Shown here piece by piece: positions 46,407-55,948 of a DNA stretch of 64,000 bases. The first letter of the stretch is position 1. Each line of letters opens with the position of its first letter. The DNA is from Vibrio sp. JC009 (GTDB taxonomy: Bacteria > Pseudomonadota > Gammaproteobacteria > Enterobacterales > Vibrionaceae), in contig NZ_CP092106.1 in NCBI RefSeq assembly GCF_029016485.1, positions 1 through 64,000 on the forward strand. Direction: 5' to 3'. A model generated the notes under the pieces. That model was not told where the DNA came from. It was given only the letters and a program-made list of their open reading frames with translations, and made no database searches. The translations under genes were made by a program, and so were the position numbers.

Positions 46407-47384
46407 ATGTTATCGTTTCTGGTCAAGCGCCTGTATCAGGCGATTATAGTGATGTTTGTGATCAGCCTGGTGGCCTTTTCTATCCAGGATAATTTAGGCG
46501 ATCCACTACGGGAGCTGGTTGGTCAGTCAGTTTCAGAAGCAGAGCGTCAGGCGCTTCGTGATGAACTTGGCCTGAACGATCCGTTTGTCACCAAATATAC
46601 TCGCTTTATAACTAACGCTCTTCATGGTGATCTGGGAACATCTTACTTCTTTAAGAAGCCAGCTGCGGAAGTGATTCTGGATAAACTGGTGGCAACGCTA
46701 GAGCTGGTGTTTGGTGCATCGCTAATCATTGTCTGCTTATCGATACCTCTTGGCGTCTATTCTGCGATTCATCCGAAAAGTATCTTTACCAAAGTGGTGA
46801 TGGCGTTCAGTAGTATCGGTATCTCCATTCCTGTATTCCTGACTGCAATTATGCTGATGTATGTCTTCTCCATTGAACTGCAATGGTTGCCTTCTTACGG
46901 GCGGGGAGAAACTGCGAATGTGCTTGGTTGGGAGTCAGGGTTCTTTACCCTTGATGGTCTGGCGCACCTTATTCTGCCAAGTATTGCACTGGCCTCCATT
47001 ATGCTGCCGCTGTTTATCCGCTTAGTACGTTCTGAAATGCTGGAAGTGCTTAGTTCGGAATACATTAAGTTTGCCAAGGCGAAAGGCCTGGCAATGAACA
47101 AGATTTATTATCAGCACGCGCTGAAGAACACCATGCTGCCTGTACTGACAGTCGGTGGTGTTCAGATTGGTACCATGGTGGCTTACACCATTCTGACTGA
47201 AACCGTATTCCAGTGGCCGGGTACCGGCTTCCTGTTCCTTGAGGCGATTAACCGTGTAGATACTCCGCTGATTACCGCTTACGTTATCTTTGTCGGACTG
47301 GTATTTGTTGTGACCAATACCATAGTTGACCTTATGTACGGTCTGATTAACCCAACTGTTAACCTAACTGGCAAAGGAGCATAA
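46407..47384 (+). CDS. dppB: Peptide ABC transporter permease (DppB/OppB type)
   Basis: A 325-aa inner-membrane permease with about six hydrophobic segments and the EAA-type cytoplasmic loop (SSEYIKFAKAKGLAMNKIYYQHALKNTMLPVLTV region, about 205-238). It starts MLSFLVKRLYQAIIVMFVISLVAFSI, typical of DppB/OppB. A gap of 216 bp separates it from the broken binding-protein gene; the IS upstream may reduce its expression. It ends 2 bases before the second permease. Confidence 0.9.
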   Translation: MLSFLVKRLYQAIIVMFVISLVAFSIQDNLGDPLRELVGQSVSEAERQALRDELGLNDPFVTKYTRFITNALHGDLGTSYFFKKPAAEVILDKLVATLELVFGASLIIVCLSIPLGVYSAIHPKSIFTKVVMAFSSIGISIPVFLTAIMLMYVFSIELQWLPSYGRGETANVLGWESGFFTLDGLAHLILPSIALASIMLPLFIRLVRSEMLEVLSSEYIKFAKAKGLAMNKIYYQHALKNTMLPVLTVGGVQIGTMVAYTILTETVFQWPGTGFLFLEAINRVDTPLITAYVIFVGLVFVVTNTIVDLMYGLINPTVNLTGKGA

Positions 47385-47386
47385 TC

Positions 47387-48325
47387 ATGAGTCAGACAAA
47401 TGCAGCTCCGAGTCGTTGGGAGCGTTTTAAACAATCCGATTTTCTGTACTATTTTCTGCGCGACAAAGTGGCAATGGCGAGCTTTGCCATATTTATGGCA
47501 TTTTTGCTGGTTTCCATTGCAGCACCTCTTCTTTCGCCGACGGATCCCTATGATTTAACTTCTATCGATATTATGGACTCAGAGCTTCCACCGTCATGGA
47601 TGGAAGAGGGAGATGAGCGTTTTGTTCTGGGTACTGATGAGCAGGGGCGCGACATTCTGTCGACCATTCTGTACGGTTCCCGCCTTTCTCTGACCATCGG
47701 TTTTCTGGCGGTAGGCCTTCAGCTGTTTTTAGGCATTATCATTGGTTTGTCTGCGGGTTACTTTGGTGGCCGTATTGATACCTTCCTGATGCGTTTTGCT
47801 GATATTCAGCTCTCTTTCTCTACCATGATGGTGGCGATTATCGTATCGGCTATCTTTAAGGCCAGCTTTGGCAGTGAGTTTTACAGTCAATATGCCGTTG
47901 TTATGCTGGTGGTGATTATCGGTGTGGCAGAGTGGCCACAGTATGCCCGAACTATCCGTGCTTCTGTGCTAGCTGAGAAGAAAAAAGAGTATGTGGAAGC
48001 GGCCCGGGTAATGGGCTTTAAAGCGCCGAGAATCATGTTCCGCCATATTCTGCCGAATTGTCTGTCTCCGATTCTGGTTATCTCTACGGTTCAGGTGGCA
48101 AACGCCATCATGTCAGAAGCGGCACTTTCTTTCCTTGGTTTGGGTTTGCCGGTGGACCAACCGTCACTGGGCGCACTGATCAGCATCGGATTTAACTATA
48201 TTTTCTCTGGTGCATGGTGGATCACTGCCTTTCCTGGCGTCGTATTAGTGACGCTGGTGCTGGTTATCAACCTGCTTGGCGACTGGCTTCGTGATGTATT
48301 TAACCCGAAAATTTATAAAGGGTGA
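47387..48325 (+). CDS. dppC: Peptide ABC transporter permease (DppC/OppC type)
   Basis: A 312-aa partner permease with the N-terminal OppC extension (SRWERFKQSDFLYYFLRDKVAMASF), six predicted membrane segments, the motif LGTDEQGRDILSTILYGSRLSL and an EAA loop (KKEYVEAARVMGFKAPRIMFRHILPNCLSPIL, about 200-230). It is the last gene of the transporter operon. Confidence 0.9.
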   Translation: MSQTNAAPSRWERFKQSDFLYYFLRDKVAMASFAIFMAFLLVSIAAPLLSPTDPYDLTSIDIMDSELPPSWMEEGDERFVLGTDEQGRDILSTILYGSRLSLTIGFLAVGLQLFLGIIIGLSAGYFGGRIDTFLMRFADIQLSFSTMMVAIIVSAIFKASFGSEFYSQYAVVMLVVIIGVAEWPQYARTIRASVLAEKKKEYVEAARVMGFKAPRIMFRHILPNCLSPILVISTVQVANAIMSEAALSFLGLGLPVDQPSLGALISIGFNYIFSGAWWITAFPGVVLVTLVLVINLLGDWLRDVFNPKIYKG

Positions 48326-48368
48326 CCAAACCGATTGAAATCTAATCGGAAACCTTTCTAAACTATGA

Positions 48369-48396
48369 GAGTCGTATGAAATACGGCTCTTTTTTT
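48369..48396 (+). terminator. Terminator of the peptide transporter operon
   Basis: GAGTCGTAT pairs with ATACGGCTC (one G-T pair) around GAA, followed by seven T residues. Confidence 0.9.
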
Positions 48397-48464
48397 GCAT
48401 TCAAAATTTGTAACTCTTTATTGTTAAGATAATTGATGCGCATATGAAGTTTAGAGAAGGACGT

Positions 48465-49397
48465 ATGAAAAAAAATCTGACAAGCAAATTGTCGGCCGCT
48501 CTTGCCATTATTCTTCTGTCTTTTAGCCAGATTTCGCTTTCTGTTGCAGCAGAAGATGAATACGTCTGTGACGCAAGGCAAAACTCAAAGAGTGAACTAC
48601 CTGTTCTCTCAAAGGGGTGCCCGGTAGGTAAGGGACTATGGGGAAAAGCGAGACCGGCAAGAGGGGATGATCTGTTTTGGATTCAATGCGGTATTTATCC
48701 TAAGCCTGTGACTCTGGAAGAGGCGAAGCCTATTTATCAAAATATTTCGGTGGATGTGTGGCTGAAGCCGGAAGGTTCCGGTTATCGCTGCCTGATTGGT
48801 CCGTATGCAGATTATGCTGCGGCAAAAAAAGAGGTGGTTAAAGTCAGAAAATTGCCGGGGTTAGAGGAAGCATTTATCCGCGCGGTGAATACAAAAGTTA
48901 AATATCAGCCGCAGAAAAAGAAAAAAGTTAAGCCGGCTTCTGTAGCTCCAACAGCTAAAAAAGCCGAAGTGGCAAAGGTTGTTGCAAAGGCACCGGTTGC
49001 AGCCCCTAAGCCCGTTGAGCAAGTAAAACCGGCACCTAAGCCAGAAGCTAAACCTGCGGCCGCTAAATCCATAGTTGTTCGCCGGGAAGTGAATATTCAG
49101 AGACGTAAATTTGTTATTCCGTTCCTGATGGAGAGCAATGAACAGTTTTATATGGAATACAATATTGCCTGGAACCGCTTAAGCTATCAGAAGGCGAACG
49201 AGGTTTGCCACTCTCTGGATATGACACTGGTCGACGAAAGCAACTGGAAACTGCTGATCGGCTCCAGCGTAATGAGCAGCAAGCAGTGGCCGCTTCATTT
49301 GCCCTATTGGGGAGCTGGAAAGCGTGGGCTTTTCACTAGTGGTAAGGTCACTCAGCTTACCGGTACTTCTTTGCTGAATGTGGTTTGTGTTCAGTAA
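48465..49397 (+). CDS. Secreted SPOR-like envelope protein with Lys/Pro/Ala linker
   Basis: A 310-aa exported protein of unknown role. It has a signal peptide (KKNLTSKLSAALAIILLSFSQ), a cysteine-containing N-domain with SPOR-like pattern (LFWIQCGIYPKPVTLEEAKPIY to RCLIGPYADYAAAKKEVVKV, about 65-130), a long Lys/Ala/Pro linker (about 145-205) and a C-terminal domain of about 95 residues with two cysteines and WNRLSYQKANEVCHSL..YWGAGKRGLF..NVVCVQ, which reminds me of C-type-lectin-like folds. SPOR domains bind septal peptidoglycan; that role is inferred. ATG 48465 is chosen because AGAAGG precedes it; ATG 48444 lacks a site. Confidence 0.72.
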   Translation: MKKNLTSKLSAALAIILLSFSQISLSVAAEDEYVCDARQNSKSELPVLSKGCPVGKGLWGKARPARGDDLFWIQCGIYPKPVTLEEAKPIYQNISVDVWLKPEGSGYRCLIGPYADYAAAKKEVVKVRKLPGLEEAFIRAVNTKVKYQPQKKKKVKPASVAPTAKKAEVAKVVAKAPVAAPKPVEQVKPAPKPEAKPAAAKSIVVRREVNIQRRKFVIPFLMESNEQFYMEYNIAWNRLSYQKANEVCHSLDMTLVDESNWKLLIGSSVMSSKQWPLHLPYWGAGKRGLFTSGKVTQLTGTSLLNVVCVQ

Positions 49398-49405
49398 AAC
49401 GAATT

Positions 49406-49427
49406 ATGCCCGGTTGTTGCCGGGCAT
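49406..49427. terminator. Bidirectional hairpin between convergent genes
   Basis: ATGCCCGG pairs with CCGGGCAT around a 6-base loop, with ATAAAAA on one side and AATTC on the other. It lies 8 bases after one stop and 11 before the other. Confidence 0.65.
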
Positions 49428-49438
49428 ATAAAAACACC

Positions 49439-50188
49439 TCACAACTGATACTTATAAGACACCCCAAACTTCTCTTCACTTCCGTACGAGTTATCCACTA
49501 AGAAAGTAAAAATGCTGAATGAGTGTGACTCTGAGAGCGAGTAACCGACGCCGCCTCCCAGCCAGTAACCGCTGTAATCATTTGAACCGGCTGATCCGCC
49601 ACCCATAGCCATCAATGTCCAGCTTTCAGAAAGGGGCTTTAACGCAAATGCGCCCAGATAACCGCTGTGGGCCTGATTGGAGACCATTATGTAATCTTCG
49701 TTTATCTCCGGCGTTTCATTGAAACACGGGCTGCCGGGGTTATTTACGTAGCACTTATTCTCGCCGTCGTTATAGCTGTAACCGGCCATCGGAAATATCT
49801 GAATTCCCAGAGGCTGAAAGCCAAAGTAGCTCAGCGGCATAAATGTGCCTATGCTGTAATTGGTCTGGGTGGAGCCGTCTTCAAATTCATTTTTGCCGAA
49901 ATTGAAATTGACGATACCAATATCAAACAGCCATGACCCCCCGACCCGCCACTCAGAGCCGCTACTGTTTGCGCTGACATTGAGCTTCCTTACCTCATCT
50001 AAAGCCAGGGAGCCTGAAATAAAAATGGTTTCACCGCCGAAGTCATAATAGTCGGAATAGGAAATACCTAGCTGTGTGGTTATCTTAGTGGGGTCATCAG
50101 CCAGCTTTTCATTGTTTGATTTTACTTCTCCGGCCAGAACATTTGCTGTGAAAAGAGTAAGGCTGGGAAGGATAGCAATATATTTCAT
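49439..50188 (-). CDS. Putative outer-membrane beta-barrel protein
   Basis: A 249-aa precursor with a signal peptide (MKYIAILPSLTLFTANVLAG) and alternating aromatic/hydrophobic strands through to a C-terminal FGVSYKYQL, the aromatic-rich end of many outer-membrane barrels. One cysteine pair lies in a probable loop (CYVNNPGSPC). I do not recognise the family beyond this; it could be a small porin-like or attachment barrel. It is convergent with the SPOR-like gene. Confidence 0.65.
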   Translation of the reverse strand: MKYIAILPSLTLFTANVLAGEVKSNNEKLADDPTKITTQLGISYSDYYDFGGETIFISGSLALDEVRKLNVSANSSGSEWRVGGSWLFDIGIVNFNFGKNEFEDGSTQTNYSIGTFMPLSYFGFQPLGIQIFPMAGYSYNDGENKCYVNNPGSPCFNETPEINEDYIMVSNQAHSGYLGAFALKPLSESWTLMAMGGGSAGSNDYSGYWLGGGVGYSLSESHSFSIFTFLVDNSYGSEEKFGVSYKYQL

Positions 50189-50282
50189 CTTTTAACTCTA
50201 TATGTCTCAGTGCGCATATTGGTTGCGGAGAGTGATTATTCCACTTGCCGGAAGGAAGAAGGTTAGAGGAGAGTCAAAAGAT

Positions 50283-50325
50283 AAAAAAATGGCTGAGCAG
50301 ATTAGGTTATTTCTGCTCAGCCATT
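50283..50325 (-). terminator. Terminator after the homocysteine methyltransferase gene
   Basis: On the minus strand AATGGCTGAGCAGA pairs with TCTGCTCAGCCATT and is followed by seven T residues. Confidence 0.85.
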
Positions 50326-50349
50326 GATATGCGTTATTTATGAGTTGTT

Positions 50350-51270
50350 CTATTCAGCGTGAAAATGCTGACTTAACTTTTCGATATATTCCGGGCCAAT
50401 GCCACAGCAACCACCAATCAGTGTTGCTCCCTGCTTCTGCCATTTCTTTGCCATTTCCAGATAGGCGTTTTCGTTGAGATCGTCACGAAACTCATCCAGC
50501 CCGTCATTTGCGGTGGCATCTTTAGACTGTGGCGGGAAGGCATTGGCATAAGCGCCTAGTTCGATGTGCAGAGCATCTAGCTTCGCAAGTGTCCGGTGAG
50601 CGACTTTTAAGCCCTCCTCGATCACTTCCGGCTGGCTGCAGTTAAACAGTATCGCTGTGACATTCAGCTCAACCATTTTCTCAACTGCGTCCTCAACAGA
50701 CTCACCTGAGCGAAGTACAGGTTGCTCAGTTGCAATGCTGTCTTCCAGAGTAAAGGATACCCAGAATGGCTTTTTCTCCTTATCCAGCTTGCTAACCAGA
50801 TTATGGACTGCAACAGATTCTTCAATCAGGCTCTGAGTTTCAGCAATCCAGACATCAACATAAGGAGCAAGCCCGTTAATAAGTGGTGTGGCAATTTCTT
50901 CCGCTCGCTCCGGTTGGTAAAGGTCCGCGCGGTAAGAGCCAAATAGCGGAGGAATAGAACCTGCCACAAGCGTGTTCTTTCCTTCAGCCTCAGAGGCTTC
51001 TCGCGCAACAGAGCCGGAAAGATCGGCCAGCGTCTGCGCCTGCTCAGCAAAGCGTTCCTCACCGATATGAAAAGGCACAAGAGCATAACTGTTAGTCATA
51101 ATAAGTTGCGCACCACTGCGGATAAAAGATTTGTGCACATCCGCTACAAGCTCAGGTGTTTCCATCATTGCCAGTGCAGACCATTCAGGCTGACGAAACG
51201 GCGCTCCCCGTCGTTCCAGTTCCCGGCCCATGCCACCATCAAGAATTGTGATTGCTTGCTTGTCTGACAT
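50350..51270 (-). CDS. Homocysteine S-methyltransferase family protein
   Basis: A 306-aa zinc-dependent TIM-barrel methyltransferase of the MmuM/betaine-homocysteine methyltransferase group, which moves a methyl from a donor such as S-methylmethionine to homocysteine to give methionine. The start ITILDGGMGRELERRG, the zinc ligand segment LFNCSQPEVI and the C-terminal ATLIGGCCGIGPEYI with the Cys-Cys pair are all present. The donor is not determinable here. It appears monocistronic. Confidence 0.85.
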   Translation of the reverse strand: MSDKQAITILDGGMGRELERRGAPFRQPEWSALAMMETPELVADVHKSFIRSGAQLIMTNSYALVPFHIGEERFAEQAQTLADLSGSVAREASEAEGKNTLVAGSIPPLFGSYRADLYQPERAEEIATPLINGLAPYVDVWIAETQSLIEESVAVHNLVSKLDKEKKPFWVSFTLEDSIATEQPVLRSGESVEDAVEKMVELNVTAILFNCSQPEVIEEGLKVAHRTLAKLDALHIELGAYANAFPPQSKDATANDGLDEFRDDLNENAYLEMAKKWQKQGATLIGGCCGIGPEYIEKLSQHFHAE

Positions 51271-51365
51271 ATCTTTCCTCTTTATCGTTATCTTATTTTT
51301 ATTTGGCTATATAGACGTCTAAAAAGTTAAACTTAATTAAGAATGAATTCAACATAATTTGAAAC

Positions 51366-51398
51366 AAAAAAGCCGACAGAGCTTTCTCTGTCGGCTTT
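51366..51398 (-). terminator. Terminator after gor
   Basis: On the minus strand AAAGCCGACAGAG pairs with CTCTGTCGGCTTT around a 4-base loop, followed by TTT. Confidence 0.85.
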
Positions 51399-51427
51399 AC
51401 CATGTGTTTGATGCTTGTATTGGCGCA

Positions 51428-52783
51428 TCATCTCATGGTAACGAATTCCTCTGACCCCGTAGGATGTATCGCCACAACACTGTCGAAGTCTGCTTTTGTC
51501 GCGCCCATCTTCATGGCTACACCAAATCCCTGAATCATTTCGTCAACCGCAAAGCCGATACCGTGCAGGCCAACCACTTTTTCATCGTCACCTGCGCAAA
51601 CCAGTTTCATTTTGCATGGCTGGCGGTGCTGGGTAACTGCGGTGTACATAGCGGTGAAGCCTGAGGTGTAGACCTTTACGTTCTCTTCGCCGTATTTTTC
51701 GATGGCTTCAGGTTCGGTCAGGCCAATGGTGCCGATTGGCGGGTGGCTGAATACCACAGTCGGAACTAAGTCGTAATCCATCTTAGCTTCCGGCTTATTG
51801 TTAAACAGTCTTTCTGATAGCTGGCGGCCTGCTTTAACGGCAACCGGAGTCAGCTCAATGCCGCCTTCCATGATATCGCCAACACAGTAGATGCCTTTTA
51901 CGTTGGTTTGCTGATATTCATCTACCTTGATGTAGCCGCGCTCGTTAAGCTCTACGCCGGTAACGTCCAGATTGATGGCATCGGTAGCCGGATGACGGCC
52001 GATAGCCCAGATAAGGGTATCTACGTTCTGGCTGTTGCCGTTTTCAAGGTGCAGAGTCAGGCTGCCGTCCTCTTCTTTGACGATCTCTTTTGGAACGGAG
52101 TGAGTATGAAGTGTCGGACCTTCCGCCTCCATTACTTCCACCAGAGTATCGATCACCATAGGGTCAAAGCTTCTGATTGGAGACTGCTTACGGCAGAACA
52201 GGTGAGTTTCACTACCCAGAGCATTCAGCACGCCGGCGATCTCTACCGCAATGTATCCCGCACCAATAACGGCAACACGTTTTGGCTGCTCTGCCAGTTC
52301 AAAGAAGCCGTTTGAATCAATGCCGTACTCAGCGCCCGGAACATTCGGAATGGACGGGCGGCCACCAACGGCAATCAGGATATGATCCGCCGTGTATTGT
52401 TCACCGTTAACCTCAAGGGTCTTAGCATCAATAAACTTTGCGAAGCCTTTAATGACTTCGATTTTGTTATTGCCTAACACGCGCTCATAAGACTGGTGGA
52501 TACGGCCGATATACGCCTGACGGTTTTCAATCAGTTTGCTCCAGCTAAATCCTTTTACGTCTACATCAAAGCCGTAATCTTCAGAGTATAAGTTAATGGC
52601 TTCTGCAACCTGAGCACCGTGCCACATGACTTTTTTCGGCACACAACCGACGTTTACACAGGTACCGCCCAGATCCTTTGCTTCGATCAGCGCAACTTTA
52701 GCGCCATGCATTGCTGCCCGGTTAGCTGAAGCGATACCGCCGCTGCCGCCGCCAATACAGATATAATCAAAATGTTTAGCCAT
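51428..52783 (-). CDS. gorA: Glutathione-disulfide reductase
   Basis: Gor keeps cytosolic glutathione reduced using NADPH and FAD. The 451-aa protein has the FAD site [18 protein letters not shown], the redox-active disulfide [16 protein letters not shown] (about 40-55), the NADPH Rossmann segment [17 protein letters not shown] and the C-terminal [12 protein letters not shown] with the catalytic His/Glu. The arginine-rich cofactor contact [11 protein letters not shown] fits NADPH preference. ATG 52783 (MAKHFDY) has GGAG 6 bases upstream; four codons earlier another start exists. Next to rlmJ, as in E. coli. Confidence 0.95.
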   Translation of the reverse strand: MAKHFDYICIGGGSGGIASANRAAMHGAKVALIEAKDLGGTCVNVGCVPKKVMWHGAQVAEAINLYSEDYGFDVDVKGFSWSKLIENRQAYIGRIHQSYERVLGNNKIEVIKGFAKFIDAKTLEVNGEQYTADHILIAVGGRPSIPNVPGAEYGIDSNGFFELAEQPKRVAVIGAGYIAVEIAGVLNALGSETHLFCRKQSPIRSFDPMVIDTLVEVMEAEGPTLHTHSVPKEIVKEEDGSLTLHLENGNSQNVDTLIWAIGRHPATDAINLDVTGVELNERGYIKVDEYQQTNVKGIYCVGDIMEGGIELTPVAVKAGRQLSERLFNNKPEAKMDYDLVPTVVFSHPPIGTIGLTEPEAIEKYGEENVKVYTSGFTAMYTAVTQHRQPCKMKLVCAGDDEKVVGLHGIGFAVDEMIQGFGVAMKMGATKADFDSVVAIHPTGSEEFVTMR

Positions 52784-52867
52784 TACTTTCTCCAATTTGT
52801 TTTTATGCTTGGTATATAAACGTATATTGGGATTGTCTAATATAAGTTCAACCGTATTCGTTTAATC

Positions 52868-53707
52868 TTACTCCGGTACTATCCATTCCACTTTATAGTG
52901 ACCGGTGACCGGAGCAATAGTTTCTTTAAGAAACGGAAGGATTTCCTTCATTTGAGATTCCAGTTTCCATGGTGGGTTGACAACAATCATGCCCGAAGCC
53001 GTCATACCACGCTCATTGGTGTCCGGTGAAACGCCCAGCTCAATTTGCAGTATCTTACGAATGCCCAGTGACTCAAGGCCCTCTACCATGTCATCGATAT
53101 CTGCCCGGTTGACCACCGGATACCAGATAGCGTAGATGCCGGTAGCCCAGCGTTTATGGCTCTGAGCAATAGCAGTCACCACATCCCGGTACTCTTTTGC
53201 CAGCTCATAAGGCGGGTCAATCAGCACCAGACCCCTGCGCTCTTTCGGCGGAAGGCTTGCTTTCAGGCGTTTAAAGCCATCTTCTTTAAAAATTTTTACC
53301 TGACGATCTCTGTGGAACTCCTGTTCAAGAAGCGGGTAGTCGCTCGGATGCAGCTCAGTTAAAACCATGCGGTCCTGCTGGCGGAGCTGAGCTCTTGCCA
53401 CTCTTGGTGAGCCGGGGTAGTAGCGCAGTTCCTTATCCTGATTCAGGGCTGTGATAGCAGAAAGATAGCTTTCCAGTTCAGAAGGAATAGCACCGCTTTG
53501 CCAGAGTCTGGCAATACCCTGCTTGTATTCACCGGTTTTTTCTGACCATTCGTGGGTGAGATCGTATCTGCCCACACCAGAATGTGTATCATGGTAAACA
53601 AATGGTTTTTCTTTTTGTTTCAGGGCGTCCAGTATCAGGCTCTGTACTATATGTTTTACCACGTCAGCATGGTTGCCGGCATGAAAACTGTGTCTGTAAC
53701 TTAACAA
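52868..53707 (-). CDS. rlmJ: 23S rRNA (adenine2030-N6)-methyltransferase RlmJ
   Basis: RlmJ methylates A2030 of 23S rRNA. The 279-aa protein starts MLSYRHSFHAGNHADVVKH and has the catalytic motif LVLIDPPYEL (about 160-170). The first codon is TTG, and the start agrees exactly with E. coli RlmJ (formerly YhiR). It is divergent from prlC with 107 bp between. Confidence 0.93.
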   Translation of the reverse strand: MLSYRHSFHAGNHADVVKHIVQSLILDALKQKEKPFVYHDTHSGVGRYDLTHEWSEKTGEYKQGIARLWQSGAIPSELESYLSAITALNQDKELRYYPGSPRVARAQLRQQDRMVLTELHPSDYPLLEQEFHRDRQVKIFKEDGFKRLKASLPPKERRGLVLIDPPYELAKEYRDVVTAIAQSHKRWATGIYAIWYPVVNRADIDDMVEGLESLGIRKILQIELGVSPDTNERGMTASGMIVVNPPWKLESQMKEILPFLKETIAPVTGHYKVEWIVPE

Positions 53708-53814
53708 TGTATACTCTATTAATCAGATTTTTGAATCTTTTGATTATACGCCACTATTGAAAATTCTATAAGCGACCTACATTTACATATAAAGCTTTTT
53801 AAAAGGAATGATTT

Positions 53815-55857
53815 ATGTCCAACCCGCTTCTTACCTTTACAGATTTACCTCCCTTTTCTCAGATTAAACCTGAGCATGTAAAGCCTGCTGTTGAGCAGTG
53901 TATTGCTGACTGCCGCCTGAAGGTGGAGGAGGTACTGCAGGATAATACTAAGCCGAGCTGGGACAATATCTGTGCGCCACTGACGGAAGTGGATGACAGA
54001 TTAAGCCGTGTCTGGTCTCCGGTTAGTCATATGAACTCTGTGGTGAATAGCCAGGAACTGCGTGAAGCATATGAAAGTTGCCTGCCGTTGCTGTCTGAAT
54101 ACGGTACCTGGGTTGGTCAGCATAAAGGCTTGTATGAGGCTTATAAGCACATTAAAGAGAGCGAAGCCTTTGCGGCCTTGAATCAGGCTCAGCAGAAGAC
54201 GATTACCGATGCGCTGCGTGATTTTGAGCTTTCTGGTATTGGCCTGCCTGCCGATGAGCAGCACAGATACGGTGAAATCAGTAAGCGTATGTCTGAGCTG
54301 GGTTCTAAGTTCTCCAACAATGTGCTGGATGCCACTATGGGCTGGACCAAGCATGTGACTGATGAGGCCATGCTTAAGGGTATGCCTGAATCTGCAATGG
54401 CTGCTGCTAAAGCCGCCGCTGAAGCAAAAGAGCTGGAAGGCTGGCTGCTGACTCTGGATATTCCGTCCTATCTTCCTGTGCTGACTTACTGTGATAATCA
54501 GGAACTGCGTCGTGAGATGTATGAAGCTTATGTGACCCGCGCTTCTGATCGTGGCCCGAATGCCGGTAAGTGGGACAACAGCGAAATCATGGTTGAGCAG
54601 ATGAAACTGCGTCATGAGATTGCCCGTATGCTTGGCTTTAACACTTACAGCGAAAAATCTCTGGCAACCAAGATGGCAGAAACGCCGGAGCAGGTGCTTG
54701 GTTTCCTGAATGATCTGGCGGTTAAAGCAAAACCTCAGGGTGAGCGTGAGGTGGAAGAGCTGAGACAGTTTGCAGAAAAAGAGTTTGGTGTAATCGCGCT
54801 GAATCTTTGGGATATCGCTTACTACAGCGAGAAGCAGAAACAGCACCTGTTCCAGATTTCAGATGAGCAGCTGCGTCCTTATTTCCCTGAGTCTAAGGCT
54901 GTGGGCGGGTTGTTTGAAGTGCTGGGCCGCGTGTTTGGCATGAAAGTGGTTGAGAAAGAAGGTGTTGATACCTGGCATGAGTCAGTGCGCTTCTTCGATA
55001 TTTTTGATGCAGAAGGCACACTGCGCGGAAGTTTCTATCTGGACCTGTACGCGCGTGAACATAAGCGTGGCGGTGCCTGGATGGATGAGTGCCGTGTTCG
55101 CCGCACAACAGACAAGGGTGAGCTGATTACCCCGGTTGCTTATCTGACCTGTAACTTCAACAGACCGGTTGGTGATAAGCCGGCACTCTTTACTCATGAT
55201 GAAGTGGTCACCCTGTTCCACGAGTTTGGCCATGGTATCCACCATATGCTGACTCAGGTCGATGTGGCGGCGGTATCCGGCATTAACGGTGTACCTTGGG
55301 ATGCGGTTGAACTGCCAAGTCAGTTTCTGGAAAACTGGTGCTGGGAAGAAGAGGCGCTGAAGTTTATCTCAGGCCATTATGAAACGGGCGAGTCTCTGCC
55401 AAAAGAGATGCTGGAAAAAATGCTGGCAGCGAAAAACTTCCAGTCAGCCATGTTTATTCTGCGCCAGCTGGAGTTCGGCCTGTTCGACTTTACGCTGCAC
55501 ACTGAATATGACCCGGAAGTAGGCGCGAAGATCCTGGAAACACTGGCAGAGGTGAAGAAAAAAGTCGCGGTACTGCCAAGTCTTGAATGGAACCGTTTCT
55601 CGCACTCCTTCAGCCATATCTTCGCCGGTGGCTACAGCGCCGGTTACTACAGCTACCTGTGGGCCGAAGTGCTTTCAGCAGATGCTTTCTCCCGCTTTGA
55701 AGAAGAAGGTATCTTCAACACCGAAACCGGCAAAAGCTTCCTGAACAACATCCTGGAAATGGGTGGCAGCGAAGAGCCGATGGAATTGTTTAAGCGTTTC
55801 CGGGGCAGAGAGCCGGAGATTGATGCCTTGTTGAGGCATTCGGGGATTAAAGCTTAG
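53815..55857 (+). CDS. prlC: Oligopeptidase A (M3 metallopeptidase)
   Basis: PrlC is a cytosolic zinc endopeptidase that degrades signal peptides and other short peptides. The 680-aa length equals E. coli PrlC. The zinc motif HEFGH is at residues 469-473 in TLFHEFGHGIHHML, with a downstream glutamate in LPSQFLENWCWE. The C-terminal HSFSHIFAGGYSAGYYSYLWAEV is also an M3 signature. In E. coli it lies next to rsmJ; here asnC and a GGDEF/EAL gene are in between. Confidence 0.96.
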   Translation: MSNPLLTFTDLPPFSQIKPEHVKPAVEQCIADCRLKVEEVLQDNTKPSWDNICAPLTEVDDRLSRVWSPVSHMNSVVNSQELREAYESCLPLLSEYGTWVGQHKGLYEAYKHIKESEAFAALNQAQQKTITDALRDFELSGIGLPADEQHRYGEISKRMSELGSKFSNNVLDATMGWTKHVTDEAMLKGMPESAMAAAKAAAEAKELEGWLLTLDIPSYLPVLTYCDNQELRREMYEAYVTRASDRGPNAGKWDNSEIMVEQMKLRHEIARMLGFNTYSEKSLATKMAETPEQVLGFLNDLAVKAKPQGEREVEELRQFAEKEFGVIALNLWDIAYYSEKQKQHLFQISDEQLRPYFPESKAVGGLFEVLGRVFGMKVVEKEGVDTWHESVRFFDIFDAEGTLRGSFYLDLYAREHKRGGAWMDECRVRRTTDKGELITPVAYLTCNFNRPVGDKPALFTHDEVVTLFHEFGHGIHHMLTQVDVAAVSGINGVPWDAVELPSQFLENWCWEEEALKFISGHYETGESLPKEMLEKMLAAKNFQSAMFILRQLEFGLFDFTLHTEYDPEVGAKILETLAEVKKKVAVLPSLEWNRFSHSFSHIFAGGYSAGYYSYLWAEVLSADAFSRFEEEGIFNTETGKSFLNNILEMGGSEEPMELFKRFRGREPEIDALLRHSGIKA

Positions 55858-55859
55858 TT

Positions 55860-55945
55860 AAGGCCCTGGGCCCTAGGTTAATGGGCCCTGGGAGTGTTGA
55901 ACTATTTGCTGTCCGAGGGCCCAGGGCCTAATAACCCAGGGCCTT
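55860..55945. repeat. GGCCCTGGG palindromic element D
   Basis: An 86-bp relative of the rrn-spacer elements: AAGGCCCTGGGCCCTAGG at the left and GGGCCCAGGGCCTAATAACC plus CAGGGCCTT at the right. It fills the whole gap between the convergent prlC and asnC stops and so may serve as their terminator. Confidence 0.78.
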
Positions 55946-55948
55946 TAT

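Noticed and set aside
54001..54846. 281-codon minus-strand frame inside prlC
   Set aside because: prlC is a clear full-length M3 peptidase; the antisense frame has no start signal or family resemblance.
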